In this document: positions 1 to 12,133 of the stretch, in pieces
Layout: each line of letters opens with the position of its first letter
Position numbering within the stretch: the stretch's first letter is position 1
From: Datura wrightii
Lineage: Eukaryota; Streptophyta; Magnoliopsida; Solanales; Solanaceae
Assembly: GCA_035772735.1 (NCBI GenBank)
Contig: JASDFA010000007.1
Span: 140,243,001 to 140,307,000 of the forward strand
Direction of reading: 5' to 3'
DNA: 64,000 nucleotides
Notes under the pieces: model-generated
What the model was told of the DNA's origin: nothing
Databases searched by the model: none
Seen by the model: the letters and a program-made list of their open reading frames with translations, nothing else
Position numbers and translations under genes: made by a program

Positions 1-399
1 ATTTTTTGAGGATCTGACATGGGTGCGATAACATTTTCGGAGGATCTAAGCAACATAGGTTGTTAGCAAGCATGTGTATATTGAGATGTGAATGGGATTT
101 TCCAGATTCTCCGGTTTGTAGAACTCCTAATTACCGATATTTGGGCTTCAATTGCATTTCTACGTGCTTAACGAGCATCATGATTGTTATGGGGCATCCT
201 TTCCCAAATATAAGAATGTTTATTCACTTAGGTATATGATTTAGCTTGTTCATATTAACATGTCTTTTGCTACCCATGGAGAATGTAATGAGTCTTTTCC
301 TTTCAGGTTACTATTTGATGAGTGATGACTAGAGAACAAGTCACCATATAGCCTGTTGCAATTTGTAGTGATACATAGAAGAAGAAGAAGAAGATAGAG
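1..399 (+). other. 5' flank and 5' UTR of the ARFRP1 gene
   Basis: No coding sequence is visible here. A pyrimidine-rich tract followed by CAG at 299-306 looks like the 3' splice site of a leader intron. The sequence from 307 to 399 would then be the last 5' UTR exon, ending in a GAA/GAAG run just before the ATG at 400. The leader intron itself is inferred; its donor was not located. Confidence 0.4.
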
Positions 400-1314
400 A
401 TGTTTTCATTGTTTTATGGACTATATAAATACATGTTTAGCAAGACAGAGTTTCATGTCCTTATTCTTGGGATTGACAAGGCTGGGAAAACGGTACATTA
501 TTAACTGTATTTTCCTTTGATTTTTTTTATAACTTTAATATGCAATGTTTCATGTCCTTTATTCAGTCCAGTTTTTCATTTAATCGCTTTTAATCACTTT
601 TTATTTTTAATTGATAAGTCTTTGATGATTTTACACCCCCCCCCCCCCCACCCTGTCACCCTGTTGTATTAGGTATTATTGTCATACACAATGCAAGCAC
701 TAAAAAAGGGGGTGGGGTTGCAAATATAATCAGCCATTGACCCTCGAAGAGATTGTGCTAGATATCTTCTAAATGGTCATTTTAATTGTCAGAACTGTTA
801 AACTAATAGTGATACATTTTTATTCAATATTTGTCTAATAGCATGACTATATATTTCTGTGTTTTATTATATAATGAAACACAAGATCTGAAGCAATGTA
901 TGGTACCTTTGATTGTCCTAAATTTATTTTGTAGTGGATTTGACACCAGGGGTAGGTATTGAAATTCTAGAAATGGTCTTTCGGGGCTTGTCGTCCATCT
1001 CAAAATTAAGAGTATTTCTGGTGGGTCATCATTTAGGTGTCTTACTTTATATCACAATGATCTTTAAAGTTCAGCACTAAACACTTACAGATCTAGAATA
1101 ACTTAAGGACAGAACTTCCTCTAGGTTTACATGCTAAACATATGAGAGGGAGGGGTCAAATGACTGATATATGGATGGAAGCTGAGGTAATAGTTGTGTT
1201 CTTTACTGTTTTGTGTCTGGAAACATCATGGGTAGCGTGTAAGGAAATGCAGAAACAGCGGTGAATAAGTATGGGATAGAGAAGAATGATGGGAAAGAAA
1301 GAAGAAAGGAGATA

Positions 1315-1349
<35 letters not shown>

Positions 1350-4300
1350 AAGGAAAAGTAATCACTTGAAGCTTCTCTGAGATCACTGTGTCAAACACAA
1401 AGATCAACATGGCCTTTGTGGGGAAAAAAGCTGAAGAAAAGAGTAGAAGTAAGCACCAACTTTTGACAAGCCGCAAGGTGGATTCAATTATTGAAGTTTG
1501 TCTGTGATTTTGGATTACATTTCATATTGTAATATTTCCCGAACCTTCCTTGATTAATATTTATGTCATCTCTTGCTGGTTTTAGCAAAATGAACCATGA
1601 AGAGTTAAAAAGAGGGCACCTCCTCTAATATCTCAGTTTGATCAGTAGAATTCTTCATCAGACATCCTCCTCCTTGGATAGAGACTCTTCGTAACTAAAA
1701 TGTCTTCAGTTTTCTCCTGAACAGTAGAAGCAGCAATCACATTCATCTTATTAACATCTCCACAATGGACTGTCTATGTTGAAGACATTGCTAATCCCTC
1801 TGTTCTCTGGCAATTCAATGACATAAGCGTTAGAATTGCTTTTGTGGAGAACTTTTTATGGTCCAGCATTTTGGTAATGAAGCTTCTTTTTAGTGTGTAT
1901 TGGGAATTGTTTCTGGTCACTGAACAATAATATAAATCCCCAGCTTCAAATTCTTCTCATCGTCAATGTAGAGCTGCATAACTTTTGTAATCTGCATTAT
2001 TATAGATAATGTTGGGTCGTATGTTAGTATGAATTTGATGAGCTATGCTCAGCTAATGCCCACGAAGGGTGAAGGAACCAAGTCAATAGGTTTTCTTGGT
2101 TGCATACCAATCTGAATTTCAAAGGGACTGGGACCACTGATTTGGTTGACACTTGACCGAGCTATTGTATCCGAAGTTGAACATAGGCAGAACTAGGTCC
2201 CGAGCAGTTCGTCTCCAACAAGGTGACACATAACGAAGTAGATCCACTAAGTTTTGAGTACAACCTATTTTGGCCATGATTTTGAGGGTGAAAAGCAGAT
2301 GAGGGTAATAACTTAGTGCTCTGAAATGCCAAAATGTCCTCCAAAGTAACTAGTAAATTTTACATCTTGACCGAATCAATAGTATTAGGAAGTCTATGGA
2401 GTCACATGAACTGGACTTTCTTTATGCAATCTGTGGTTGATACTGCTGAAATTCATATAAATCTATTAGAAAGTAACGAGCCTGTGGAATTGCTGATGGA
2501 CATCCTTCGATGATATAAATGTTAATTCCAGAAAGTTTGGGAAGTTCTCTGAGCAGAAATCTGCTTGTAATTAAAAACCAAACATTGCTATGTGATAAAA
2601 TTAAACCATGAAGTTGGGCAGTCTACCCTCTTGATGGATCATCAATAGGGAAACAGCACTAGTTAACGAATCTTAAAATTCTCGTCTTATGTTGGACCCT
2701 GCTTGGTCAGCAAGATAAGGTCAAATAAGACTGCAAGAAATGTAGAAAAATCACTGCCAGAATCTTGAGTAAAAACATAGGTTAAGATGATGAATTGGAG
2801 AAAAGGGGAAGTTTTTTTTTTTTTTAAAAAAAAATTGGATATCTAGAGACTAGAAACATGCTGACACATTGATGGAGCACAGGTTCTTAAACTTAGGAAG
2901 CAAGAAGAAAAATAAAAGAAAAAAACCTAGTCCATATCCTTTGTGAAGAAGAGGATGTGGGAGTAACAACGGGGATTTTTGGCCTTAGAAAAAGATTTGG
3001 TTTAGTAAGGCTAACAATAGGGTCTTTTGGCCTTGAAAACAGATTTGGTTCAGCAAGGCTCCTTTGAAGGTCTCTTGCTTCTCTTGGATTGTGGCTAGGG
3101 AGGCACCTCACTCTTTCGAACCTCCAAAAAGGGGATTTCAGCTTTGTCATAGGTGCCCCATGTGTTAAGAGCATTTTGAAGATCTTGGCCACCTCTTTTT
3201 GCATTGTAGAGTTTATAGTCAGCTGTGGAGCATGTTTCTGGCAATCTTTGGCATGTCCAGGACCATGCCAAAATCCACTATGGAGCTAATGCAATGTTGG
3301 ATAAAGAAGGGTTTTGCAAGAAATCACACAAGACCTAGAATACCATCCCTCAAGCCCTTTGGTGGATAGTTTGACTTGCAAAAATTGACAGAATTTTTGA
3401 AGGCCATAGGAAAAATTTACATAGCTTTAAACAAAGATGTATTTTTTGGCTAGATTTTTGGTGTAACCTGGTTATTGTACAGGATATTGATGCAATTTTA
3501 GATACAATAGGGGATCTCCACAATCTGTAGTTGCGTCTTCTTGCACTGGCTCGTGCAAGCATTTATAGTATCTTTGATTATTTATGAAAAAAGATTAGGA
3601 TATGGTAGTGGACTGCTATACAAAAGTACTAGAGCTAGAGTGGAATGTGGATATGTGAGTGATGTCCATTTTAGCTTACTCTATAAGATGAAAAATTTCT
3701 CCTTCCATACTTACTAAAATAAAGTTGTCCCTGGAATTTGTTTGCTGTGAACGATGATATTCTAACCATTACAGATATTTTATCAAAGTCTTCTCTTGAA
3801 AGGTTTCTTTCTAATCCTCCTTTCTATTATTAAATTTCTAGACATTGTTAGAGAAATTAAAGTCACAATACTCAAACTCGGAAGGCCTTCCACCAGATCG
3901 TATTGTTCCAACTGTGGGGCTGAATATTGGTCGTGTTGAAGCATCAAATACGAAGCTTGTATTTTGGGATTTAGGAGGCCAGGTATGAACTTTTCTTCCT
4001 GCAACTTTTGAGATGATTAATAGCCTGTTGGATGAGCTTATGACTTATGGTTTATAAGTCAAAAGTCACAAGTTAGAAATTCTAACTTGTGACTTTTGGC
4101 TTATTTTGTTATTTTGTCTTAAAAATAGGCACTTAAAATCACATTTTCGGTTTACACAAACACTACAAAAGTGCTTAAAAGCTATTTTGGCTTAAAAGCA
4201 CTTAAAATAAGCCAATCTAAACAGGCTCTAATTTTTCCATTTTAGAACCATAAAGGGTCTGTAAAATAAATGCAGCAACAGATAAACGTATTATGTCTGA

Positions 4301-5802
4301 CAAAAGACAAGGTAGAATTGCTTGACATCTGGCATCTGTTTTATACTTCTAAGTTTGATGATGAAGTGCATGTTTTCGGTATCACAGTTGCATAAATTGG
4401 TGTATATTGTGCAACTTATGATGGTCATCTAATAATCTTGTTTAGGACATATATTTCCAAACTTAAAGATGTATTTTGGTAATTTTCCGCCTTATACAGT
4501 TCTCGCAGGCATGACCTTTGTAATAATTGATGGAGGAATTATACAATATTCTTATGTATTCTCACTAGAGCTTAGTCAGCAGATAGGGGGCTGTCAGATC
4601 TCTGACAGCAAGATACTTTTATATATTTCAGCCAGTTATAGGCATTCATATAAGTTTCTCTGACTAACATAAGACCATTTATCCTCCTAGCCTGGTCTTC
4701 GCTCAATATGGGAGAAGTATTATGAAGAGGCACATGCTGTGATATATGTTGTTGATGCTGCTTGTCCATCACGCTTTGAGGATTCCAAATCTGCACTTGG
4801 TATGTACTGTTGGTTAGTCATATTTACAAGCTTTTGTCTAGTTCGTGATTAGTGGGCATCATGGTTTATTTATTTTTTTTCTTCAATGACTGGCAGAAAA
4901 AGTTCTCCGGCATGAGGATCTGCAAGGAGCGCCACTTCTGATATTAGCAAACAAGCAGGTAAAAGGCACAAAACAGTTTCTTCCACACAAAAGAGGTTCT
5001 TTATCATGGACGTTATTGATTGAACAGAGCACAGCGTTTTGTCTTTTCCTTGTCTACTTCATTTGTCACTGATAACTATATTTCTATTATCTCTAGATCT
5101 AATAATCTTTATACTTTATTTGCCAAGACTAGATGTTTTGTCATTATATTTCTTGTTTTATCCTCGTCAAAAAGGACTCTACTCTGCATGTGCCTTCATC
5201 AGAAAAGGAAAAAAGGATCCCGAATATGCGACTGGCAGATACCGGTGCTACAGATATTTGCTTGATTCCTTTACTTGTGTTTTGCTTATATGGCTTCACC
5301 GCGTTTTTCCGGAGGGAGAAAAGTGATAGTTGGCTGATGTCATTAACTTTTCTGTGCTCAATGTAACTAGTCATTTGCTTATGCGCATCAATTTGTCAAA
5401 GCAGGACCTTGCAGATGCTGTACCAGCAGAAGAACTTGCCCGGTATCTCGATCTCAAGAAACTTGATGAGAGAGCTTATACCTTTCTAGCTGTTTCAGCC
5501 TATGATGGGTGAGTAATACTTCTGCTTTGTCAGTATCACATATAAGAACTATATTTCTCCAGGTTAGTCACGTAGAAGAGACCACTGCATAAAACCATTT
5601 TCCCAGAAGGTTTGACACATTATGATGTAAAAGCTCTATCTAAGCAGCTCTGCAAACAAGGTTGAATAATATAAGCTTTCGCTTGATTGATTGCAGGTTA
5701 GGAATTAAGGAAAGTGTGAATTGGCTTGTAGATGTAATGGAGAGGAGTAAGAGAACTGAAATGTTGCAACTCCGAGCAGGGGCAAACCTAAGCTCTACTT
5801 AG
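400..5802 (+). CDS. ARFRP1: ARFRP1-like small GTPase (ARF-related, plant ARLB1/GB1 type), six exons
   Basis: Exons are 400-492, 3842-3982, 4691-4799, 4897-4958, 5405-5508 and 5697-5802. All junctions are GT-AG and the phases join to 615 nt (204 aa plus TAG). Visible motifs: P-loop GIDKAGKT at residues 24-31, switch I Thr55 in PTVGLNIG, WDLGGQ at 73-78, NKQD at 133-136 and SAYDG at 166-170. Residue 2 is Phe, so the myristoylated Gly2 of classical ARFs is absent, as is typical of ARFRP1, which is recruited to trans-Golgi membranes by other means. The family acts in Golgi and post-Golgi vesicle traffic. The length matches the family (about 200 aa). Intron 1 (3.3 kb) is inflated by retroelement remnants and intron 2 holds a MITE. 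No frameshift or missing GTPase residue was seen, so the gene looks intact. Symbol by homology of motifs and overall sequence, recalled rather than searched. Confidence 0.93.
1313..1352. repeat. (GA)n microsatellite in ARFRP1 intron 1
   Basis: A run of AG dinucleotides with one AAAG interruption. A 13-base run of C lies further upstream in the same intron (about 637-649). Confidence 0.85.
1610..2560 (-). pseudogene. Decayed Ty3/Gypsy integrase remnant, antisense in ARFRP1 intron 1
   Basis: The reverse strand, read across several frameshifts, shows pieces of a chromovirus-type integrase in the right order. These are a segment resembling RLHGLPKTI and SDRDVKF (around 2370-2430), FHPQNHGQ (about 2280, from the usual HPQTDGQ), a stretch resembling the NLLR...DLVLP...F.YN region (2165-2240), PFEI.IG.QPR.PIDLVP (about 2090), and near the C end NAYVIELPE followed by GIS.VFN.D (about 1790-1830). 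Stops and indels are frequent, so it is long dead. No LTRs were found, so it is a fragment. It lies antisense to the host gene and is spliced out. Confidence 0.8.
3080..3560 (+). pseudogene. L1-type LINE 3' remnant (RT zinc-binding domain) in ARFRP1 intron 1
   Basis: Forward-strand frames give pieces of the zf-RVT domain at the C end of plant L1 ORF2: a Cys-containing start near 3140, VYSQLWSMFLAIFGMSRTMP around 3214-3273, a region equivalent to WW.VWL.RN.R.FEG near 3360-3405, and LDFWC near 3450. Several frame changes and stops show decay. The upstream limit is uncertain, and the 2840-3080 interval could belong to the same element. Confidence 0.7.
4022..4226. mobile_element. Foldback MITE (hAT-like) in ARFRP1 intron 2
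   Basis: The ends are imperfect inverted repeats: AGCCTGTTGGATGAGCTTAT at the left, against a right end that reads on the other strand as GCCTGTTTAGATTGGCTTAT. An internal perfect inverted repeat has 19-nt arms at 4060-4078 and 4080-4098 with a single-base loop. A clean target duplication was not identified, so the superfamily is tentative. It is transcribed with the host intron. Confidence 0.7.
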
Positions 5803-7000
5803 AAGGAATCATCCATATTGCAATAATTTTTTCCATACCATTCTGTAACTTTTGTAAGTAAATCAGGTACACATTTTAATCCATGTTACCTGATATTGGA
5901 ATTTCGTCAGTGATACGTGTAACATGTGCTGTTAACGTCCACAACTGCAAGCATATGTGAAGTTTTACCTTCAAATTATGCTGCCTCCTTATCAAGTCTT
6001 TGATTCTCATCATCAATGACTTGTATCTTTTTTCATTCTGAATGGAAAACAAGTTTGTGGACTGCATTCATATGACAGTGATGGGTGGTGACACGGAGCA
6101 TTTGGCAAGATAGTTCTTTTATTTGACGTTGTCAAGAACAGTACGAGAATCAGATTCTGATTAGTTTAGTGGAAGATATAACTTACACATACATTTCTTG
6201 AACTTGTGGATCCCTAAACCTTACAATGTTCTGAAAGGGAGGGAACGAGAGTAGGAAGAGGACTAGAGACGCGGTGCAGTGTCAAGTGATTCGACTCATC
6301 TACGACACACTCCTACATTGTGTTTTTCTGCACAGAAGGATGTGCAGTAAATAAAGTTGTCATGAAGACTATGGGCTCAAATTTGTAGAGAAAAAAGTTG
6401 GGTCATTTTTTCTACTACTTCAAGTTTTGTTTAGCAAAGTTATCTGGTATGTGGAATGTGGATGGACAAAGGTCATACATCAAATTTGCATACTGCAAGC
6501 TTTTCTATGGATCATACACAAATATTTTCTAATTTCTTCGACTTTAGGTCTAGGCGTCCGGCAAAATGAAGCGCACTGGGCTGGCTGATCCGGATTGCGC
6601 TGGGTTGGTCCATTAAGGGGCAAACACTCCCTACCAAGAGATCCTCTATTTTCAAGGCGGTTGAAATCCGAGATTTTTTATTAAGAATAGAGGAATTTCG
6701 ACAATTTCAACCCCCGCCCTCCTTCCTAGTCATACACAAATATTTTTGTGGTTCTTGAAAATATTATTTCATAGAACAATTAATTTACTTTTTTATCCGC
6801 CTTCTCTTTTGCGATAATCACATATACTCTTGGTAATAGGAAGGAAACAACAACAACCACCCAATAATATTTCATCAGTGGGTTCCGGGGGTAATAGGAA
6901 GGAAACCAAAAGAAAAAAGAAATAAAAATAGGAAGAAGAAACATGGAGGTATAATTTGCAATTATTCATTCGTATAAAGTAAAAGCGGATCTTGAAAAGT
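5803..7000. other. Intergenic: 3' flank of ARFRP1, no gene seen
   Basis: The ARFRP1 3' UTR probably ends within the first 100-200 bases (AT-rich, AATAAT-like motifs near 5820), but no certain poly(A) site is visible. At 6545-6735 there is GC-richer sequence ending in motifs that resemble tRNA-derived repeats, too weak to classify. At 6853-6893 a minus-strand piece resembles the GTGGGATTACACTGGG-(TTG)n tail of plant RTE LINEs. Confidence 0.45.
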
Positions 7001-7019
7001 TACTTTAGTGGACTTGGTC

Positions 7020-9660
7020 CTCTAAAGCGTTAGCCTCCGTGAATAAGAGAAATGCTAGCTTTAGAGAAGGTATTGGTTTTCAAAACACTAAGGCTCCTTA
7101 TAATCCTCACAGTAAATATATGTCTAATCCTGATAATTGACTATGTTCTCATTATGGTCAAAATGGTCACTACAAGAATGCTTGTCGGGCTAGAATCCAC
7201 GTTGTTAAAAAGAATATGAAGTTTGTTGAAATGAACTTAGTATCAAAGGAACCTGATCCCCAAAGAAGAAAATCTGGTCTACCAACACGGACTAGGAAGG
7301 ATCTTATTCACCCTTTTTATCACTTTATGGGACCCAAGTTGATTTGGGTTCCCAAAGCTGATAAATAATTCTAGTAGGGTGAAGTGAGAGGAAGCGGTCA
7401 AAATGATATGTGGATAGTGGCTGCTCGAAGCATATGACTGGTAGAATGGAAGATTTCTTCTCACTTAGAGCCCTTCAAGGAGGGAGTGTGTCCTCTGGGA
7501 ATAGAAAGAAAGGATACATTCTCGGTGTGGAAAATGGGCAGAAGTTGTCAATCGCTTGCTATGTGATAAACAGGTGCATGATCAGGTCCCTACTAGAGAA
7601 AACCCCGTATGAGCTGTTGAATGGGAAGAAGCCCAAGCTGACTTATCTGAGAGCTTTTGGGTGCAAATGTTTTGTTCTAAACAATAGATTTCCAACAAAA
7701 GAACTCAAAGTGTTGAAGAAAGTGCACATATGATCTTTGATTAATCAATGGAGGCCCGTGATAAAACAATTCAAGATGATGAAGCTGAGAACAGAGAGTT
7801 TCTGCAGGTTCAAGATGAAATGGGTGAATTTCAGAAGATAAAATGAATCCAACAAGTCAAATCAAGCCAGATGATGACTTTGAATCTCAGTTGAATATGC
7901 AGGAACCAAGTATTACTTTAGTTCCTCCTAAAACTAAACAACAAGTAGATGATGTTGTGGCCGACACTCGAGAATCCAAACATGAAAGTACAACTGATGA
8001 AGGACCATCGGAGGCACCTATTCCTTTCAATCAATAGAGTCAAGATCAATCAGCAGTTCATGTCTCGAACTAGAACACAAGGGGTCTCATCCATTAAGTA
8101 ATATGCTTACTCCCTTGGACTCACGAATAAACCAAATCCAGGTCAACAAATATGTTTGTCTTCACAACCTTTCTATCTCAGATTGAACCCAAGATTATCA
8201 AAGAGGCCTTGAAGAATGGTGACTAGATCTCTGCAATGCAAGAAGAGCTTCATTAGTTGAAAGGAACCAAGTGTGCCACTTGGTACCTAAGTATGTCGAC
8301 AGAACCATCATAGAGACCATGTGGGTGTTTAGGAATAAATAGGATGAGATAAGAAATATTACCCGGAATAAAGTAAGGCTGGTTGTTCAGGAATTTAACC
8401 AAGAAGAAGAAATAGACTATGATGAGAATTTTGCCCAGTTGCTAGAATGGAAGCCATCAGAATTCTTATTGCTTTTGCATCTCACTTGAAGTTTAAGTTA
8501 TTTCAAATGAATGTGAAGAGTGCATTTCCAAATGGCTACTTAAAGGAAGAAGTGTAACTAAAGCAATCACCGGGCTTTGAAGATCATAAGCATCCTGAAC
8601 ATGTGTTTAAGCTTGATAAAGCTCTATATGGGTTGAACCAGGCTCTAACAGCTTGGTATGGAATATTATCAAAATTTCTCCTTGGCAATGACTTCAAAAT
8701 GGGGAAGATTGATAATACTTTGTTTTTAAAGATAACAGGGGAGGAACCTGCTAATGGTTCAGGTGTATGTTGATATCATTTTTGGTGCCATGATTGACTC
8801 CTTATGTGAAGAATTTGCAAAGCTCAAGGGAAGCAAGTTTGAAATGAGCATGATAGAAGAGTTGAAATTTTTTTCTTGAATTGCAAGTGAAGCGGACATC
8901 CAAGGTATCATAATTAGTCAACAAAAATACATCAAGTATTTGCTAAAAAGGTTTCATATGGAAAATGTTAAACTTATCGAAACTTCCATGGCAACTGCTA
9001 CTCGGTTGGATGCTGATGAACCTGGTCCTTCTATGAACGAAACAATGAATCGAAGTATCATTAGTTCCCTACTCTATCTGACGGTTAGCAGGTCTAATAT
9101 TATGTTCAATGTGTGTATATGTGCAAGATTTCCTGTCCAAAGTAATCTCACTTGAAGGCTACTAAGAGAATTCTTCGATATCTCAAGGGAACCGCTGAGT
9201 TGGTTAGATTCCACCCATTCGGAGATAATTTTGACTTGATTGGATATGTTGATGCTGATACTGATTATGTTGGATAATTGGTGGATAGAAAAAAGTACCT
9301 CTAAGATGGATCATTTTCTTAGATCCTTCTTGATCTCATGGGGGATCAGGTAACAAAATTCAGTTGCTCTCTCAATTGCTGAAGCTAAGTATGTAGCTGC
9401 CACCTCATGTTATGCACAATTGTTGTGGATCAAACAATATTAAAGATTTTGGGGTACTTACTGACTGTGTGTCATTACTGTGTGACAACATAAGTTCACT
9501 ATATGGCAAAGAACCCGAACGGAGGACCGGGCAGCAGACATTTTCACAAAGGCACTGAGTAGGAAAGACTTTGTACAAAATCAATTGAAGCTGACGATAA
9601 TCAGGATGCACCAATGATCTCTCACCAAAACCTCCTCTCAATTTTGGCTATAATTGGATG
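7020..9660 (+). pseudogene. Ty1/Copia gag-pol pseudogene with internal deletion
   Basis: In order on the plus strand: a gag zinc knuckle near 7138-7180 reading CSHYGQNGHYKNAC (second Cys replaced by Tyr), the protease motif DSGCSKHMTG at 7413-7442, then directly an integrase C-terminal piece (KTPYELLNGKKPKL.YLRAFGC) at 7600-7670. Next comes the RT with many stops and frameshifts (KALYGLNQA near 8610-8645, YVD followed by IIFG near 8768), then the RT/RNase H part (YIKYLLKRFHMEN, about 8925-8970; SIAEAKYVAATSC, about 9375; DIFTKALSRKDFV, about 9535). Most of the integrase core is missing. The second Asp of the YVDD box is absent. The 5' LTR was not found. With the downstream spacer and LTR at 11128 this is one old insertion between the two host genes. 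Confidence 0.85.
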
Positions 9661-11127
9661 ACACGTATATGTGAAAAGGTCATTTGATAATGTCTAACTC
9701 AATTCTATATTGTTACAGGTATGTACACATGGTATCTTCACTACTGACTAAGGATGAGAACCTGATTGATATTCTCAAGAATGACGCTTAACTCTGTTAC
9801 ATTCTATAGAGGAACCTGGTTCTCTCTCACAGATTAGTAGTTTCAACTATACCTTTCAGTTTCTAAAGACTGTTATAAGTGCCATGTCATTATATTTTCC
9901 CGTTTGTCTTAAAATAGTGTCGTGTTAGAATATTTTCTGATTGTCATAGCCTTCATTTCCGACACGACACATCGTACCTGATCCCCTACCTTAAAATCCT
10001 CACAGATACTCTTATCCACTCACTCTTCTCTCTCTTGAATCGCAAATGCAATCTTATCTTTCTTTCAGTTCCTTTAAAGAACCCCTGTTTTTCAAAAACA
10101 TCCATCTTCTTTTCTCCCAAACCAACGTCTCCTAAATTATAGACGAGATCTCTATTGCGGGAAAAGAATCGAGAAAGATGTCAATCTAAAAGGCTAGTGA
10201 AAGTTGAAATTGTGACAACTCCAAAGGACCTGGTAGAGATGTTCAACGAAGAAAGAAGGGGTGAGTTCTCAAAACAAAAAAGAAAAAAAAAAGAGGAATC
10301 AAAACTATAGAGAGATCAAAAACATCTAAGGGATTAGCGACGTTCAGCCCAATCAATTTTTCCACCATCATGCTTGAGCACATTTTGAAGATTAGGTCCA
10401 TAAAGGATGAACACCATGGTGTGGGGTATGATTATCTGCTCACAAGGGTTTTCAAACACTTTGGGGTTATACTTGAGCAAGACATCGCGACACTAAGAAA
10501 ACAGGTGGAGGACCTGATGCAGCAAATGTTATAGTATCAGGCTGCAAATGAAAGAATTGACAAGCTCTTATCTAAGCTCTAATCTTTCGTCCTTCCTGCC
10601 TTTTTGCCATCTCCCTGCTCCTTCTTTCTTGTGTTTTCCTCAACTGTTTCCGTCCTTGTTGATTCCCTCTATTTCTTTTTTAATGATGTGGTATTTCTAG
10701 TATTTGTCTTTGATGCTCTTATGTGTGTGGTTGAAAATACTAAATTGTTGATTTTTATAAAACTGGGTTGCATTCTTGATTATATGTAAACTTTAATTTT
10801 TGTTCTTACTTGTAAATGAATTTACTCACATTAGTGTTGCTCCAGCGGCCATGAGTAACTTTTCCTTATGTCTTATTCTTCCTCAAGTTACTGCTTAATC
10901 TTTTTAATGATGCCAAAATGGAGAAGTTTAGGTGTGCGAATGAAGTTTGAAGTTTGGGTGCAAGGGGAAACATCTATGGCTATGTGTAAGGTGGAATAAG
11001 CTTTCGGGGGGAAAAGAATCCAAAAGATTTTACTCAGAAGGATCTTTCATTTAGGGAAAACTAGATGGGGATCTGGTTCGCAGGGAAAACTTGGTCAAGT
11101 GTTTTGTCATCATCAAAAGGGGAAAAT
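9661..11127 (+). pseudogene. Long 3' internal region of the Copia element with extra-ORF remnant
   Basis: About 1.4 kb separates the RNase H end from the 3' LTR, unusually long for a simple Copia element and reminiscent of Sirevirus-like elements. A broken reading frame at 10150-10585 gives FSPINFSTIMLEHILKIRS and GYDYLLTRVFKHFGV followed by a charged, coiled-coil-like tail. Similar segments occur in plant proteins annotated as transposon-related (recalled, not searched). The polypurine tract AAAAGGGGAAAA sits at about 11115-11126, preceded by GTCATCATC, a context typical of many Copia elements. Confidence 0.5.
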
Positions 11128-11885
11128 TGATGAAGCATAGACATTGAAGTACTATGCATTTGTTTTGATGATTTGATAAAACTTGTTGAGGAACAAGATA
11201 CGATGCTTAAGGGATCAGGTCTCTTATTCTCGATGTCAACCTTTATAGTTGTAAAAGCAACTTTATAGCTACCACTGCTACTGCAGCAGAGCCACAGTGT
11301 AGTAGCAGCACCGCTACGGTCCTAGCTCTTGTACAACGGTCAAGGACTCCATCTCTCTCTCATCCTCTCATATACATTGAACAAGATAAGATGCAAAAAG
11401 TCAAGCTCTGCAAAAGTCAAAATATTGATATTCTTCTTCATCTGCAAAGTGGCGGCACCTCTCTAAAGACAAAGCTGCAACACCTTGAAGAACCAGTTCC
11501 TTATCAATCAGTTGTATGTTAATGTTCTAGGTTGTTAAGTCTTTGTCTTTTGTTATTAACATTGTAAACGTACTCCTCTTTTGAGAAGTTTTTGTACGTC
11601 GTTTCTATTTTGTATTTGAACAATTTGTGGTGGGTTAGAGATAGGCGTAGTTGTCTTTGTAATATAATTATTACAAAGGGCTTACAATAAAGTTATTGTA
11701 AGGCGAAGGGATTAAAAGTTTAATTCTTAAATTGCAATAAGTTGTAATCCAAAACATTGTCTGACTATTAGTGAAGTTTGGAAAATCCTCCTAGAATAGA
11801 TTGTGATTTTACTCTCTTGAGCAAAAAAAAATTCACATAAACATCTTATATTATTTACCTTCAGTTCTGATGGACTCACACAAAT
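11128..11885 (+). repeat. 3' LTR of the Copia element (approximate end)
   Basis: It starts with TGATGAAGCATAG right after the polypurine tract. It contains typical Copia LTR text: TTTGTTTTGATGATTTGA near the start and AT-rich sequence with ATTGTAA in the middle. The right end is set near CTCACA at about 11880 by its similarity to Copia LTR ends. It could not be fixed because the 5' LTR is missing. Confidence 0.6.
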
Positions 11886-12133
11886 TATCAAAACTTCTTC
11901 TAAGTTATGCATGGATCCCATCTAATAATTTATATATGTAAACCATATGAGTGTTTGGATGAAGTTGCAAGAAAAAGAATCAGTGCAAGTTTAAAGTTTG
12001 CTAACACTAACTAAATTTTAAATAATTTTTAGAACCGACAATATTTTAAACAATACTATCACAAGCTGCCATCCCTATGAGTTTTGACTCTTTGGTAATT
12101 TTGTTTGTCATTTTCGGGCTTAGGTTATTTACT
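11886..12133. other. AT-rich spacer, no gene seen
   Basis: No reading frame or repeat is recognised between the Copia LTR and the MITE at 12134. Confidence 0.4.

Noticed and set aside
636..650. 13-base poly-C run and the poly-G run near 20157
   Set aside because: Simple homopolymers in introns, possibly of uncertain exact length in assembly; no function can be supported.
5039..5326. Overlapping open frames in ARFRP1 intron 4
   Set aside because: They lie between the well-supported exons 4 and 5, overlap in three frames and on the other strand, and have no family motif.
6545..6735. Possible SINE or tRNA-like repeat with GGTTGAAATCC
   Set aside because: A B-box-like motif alone, with no matching A box, tail or target duplication. 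Noted only in the intergenic entry.
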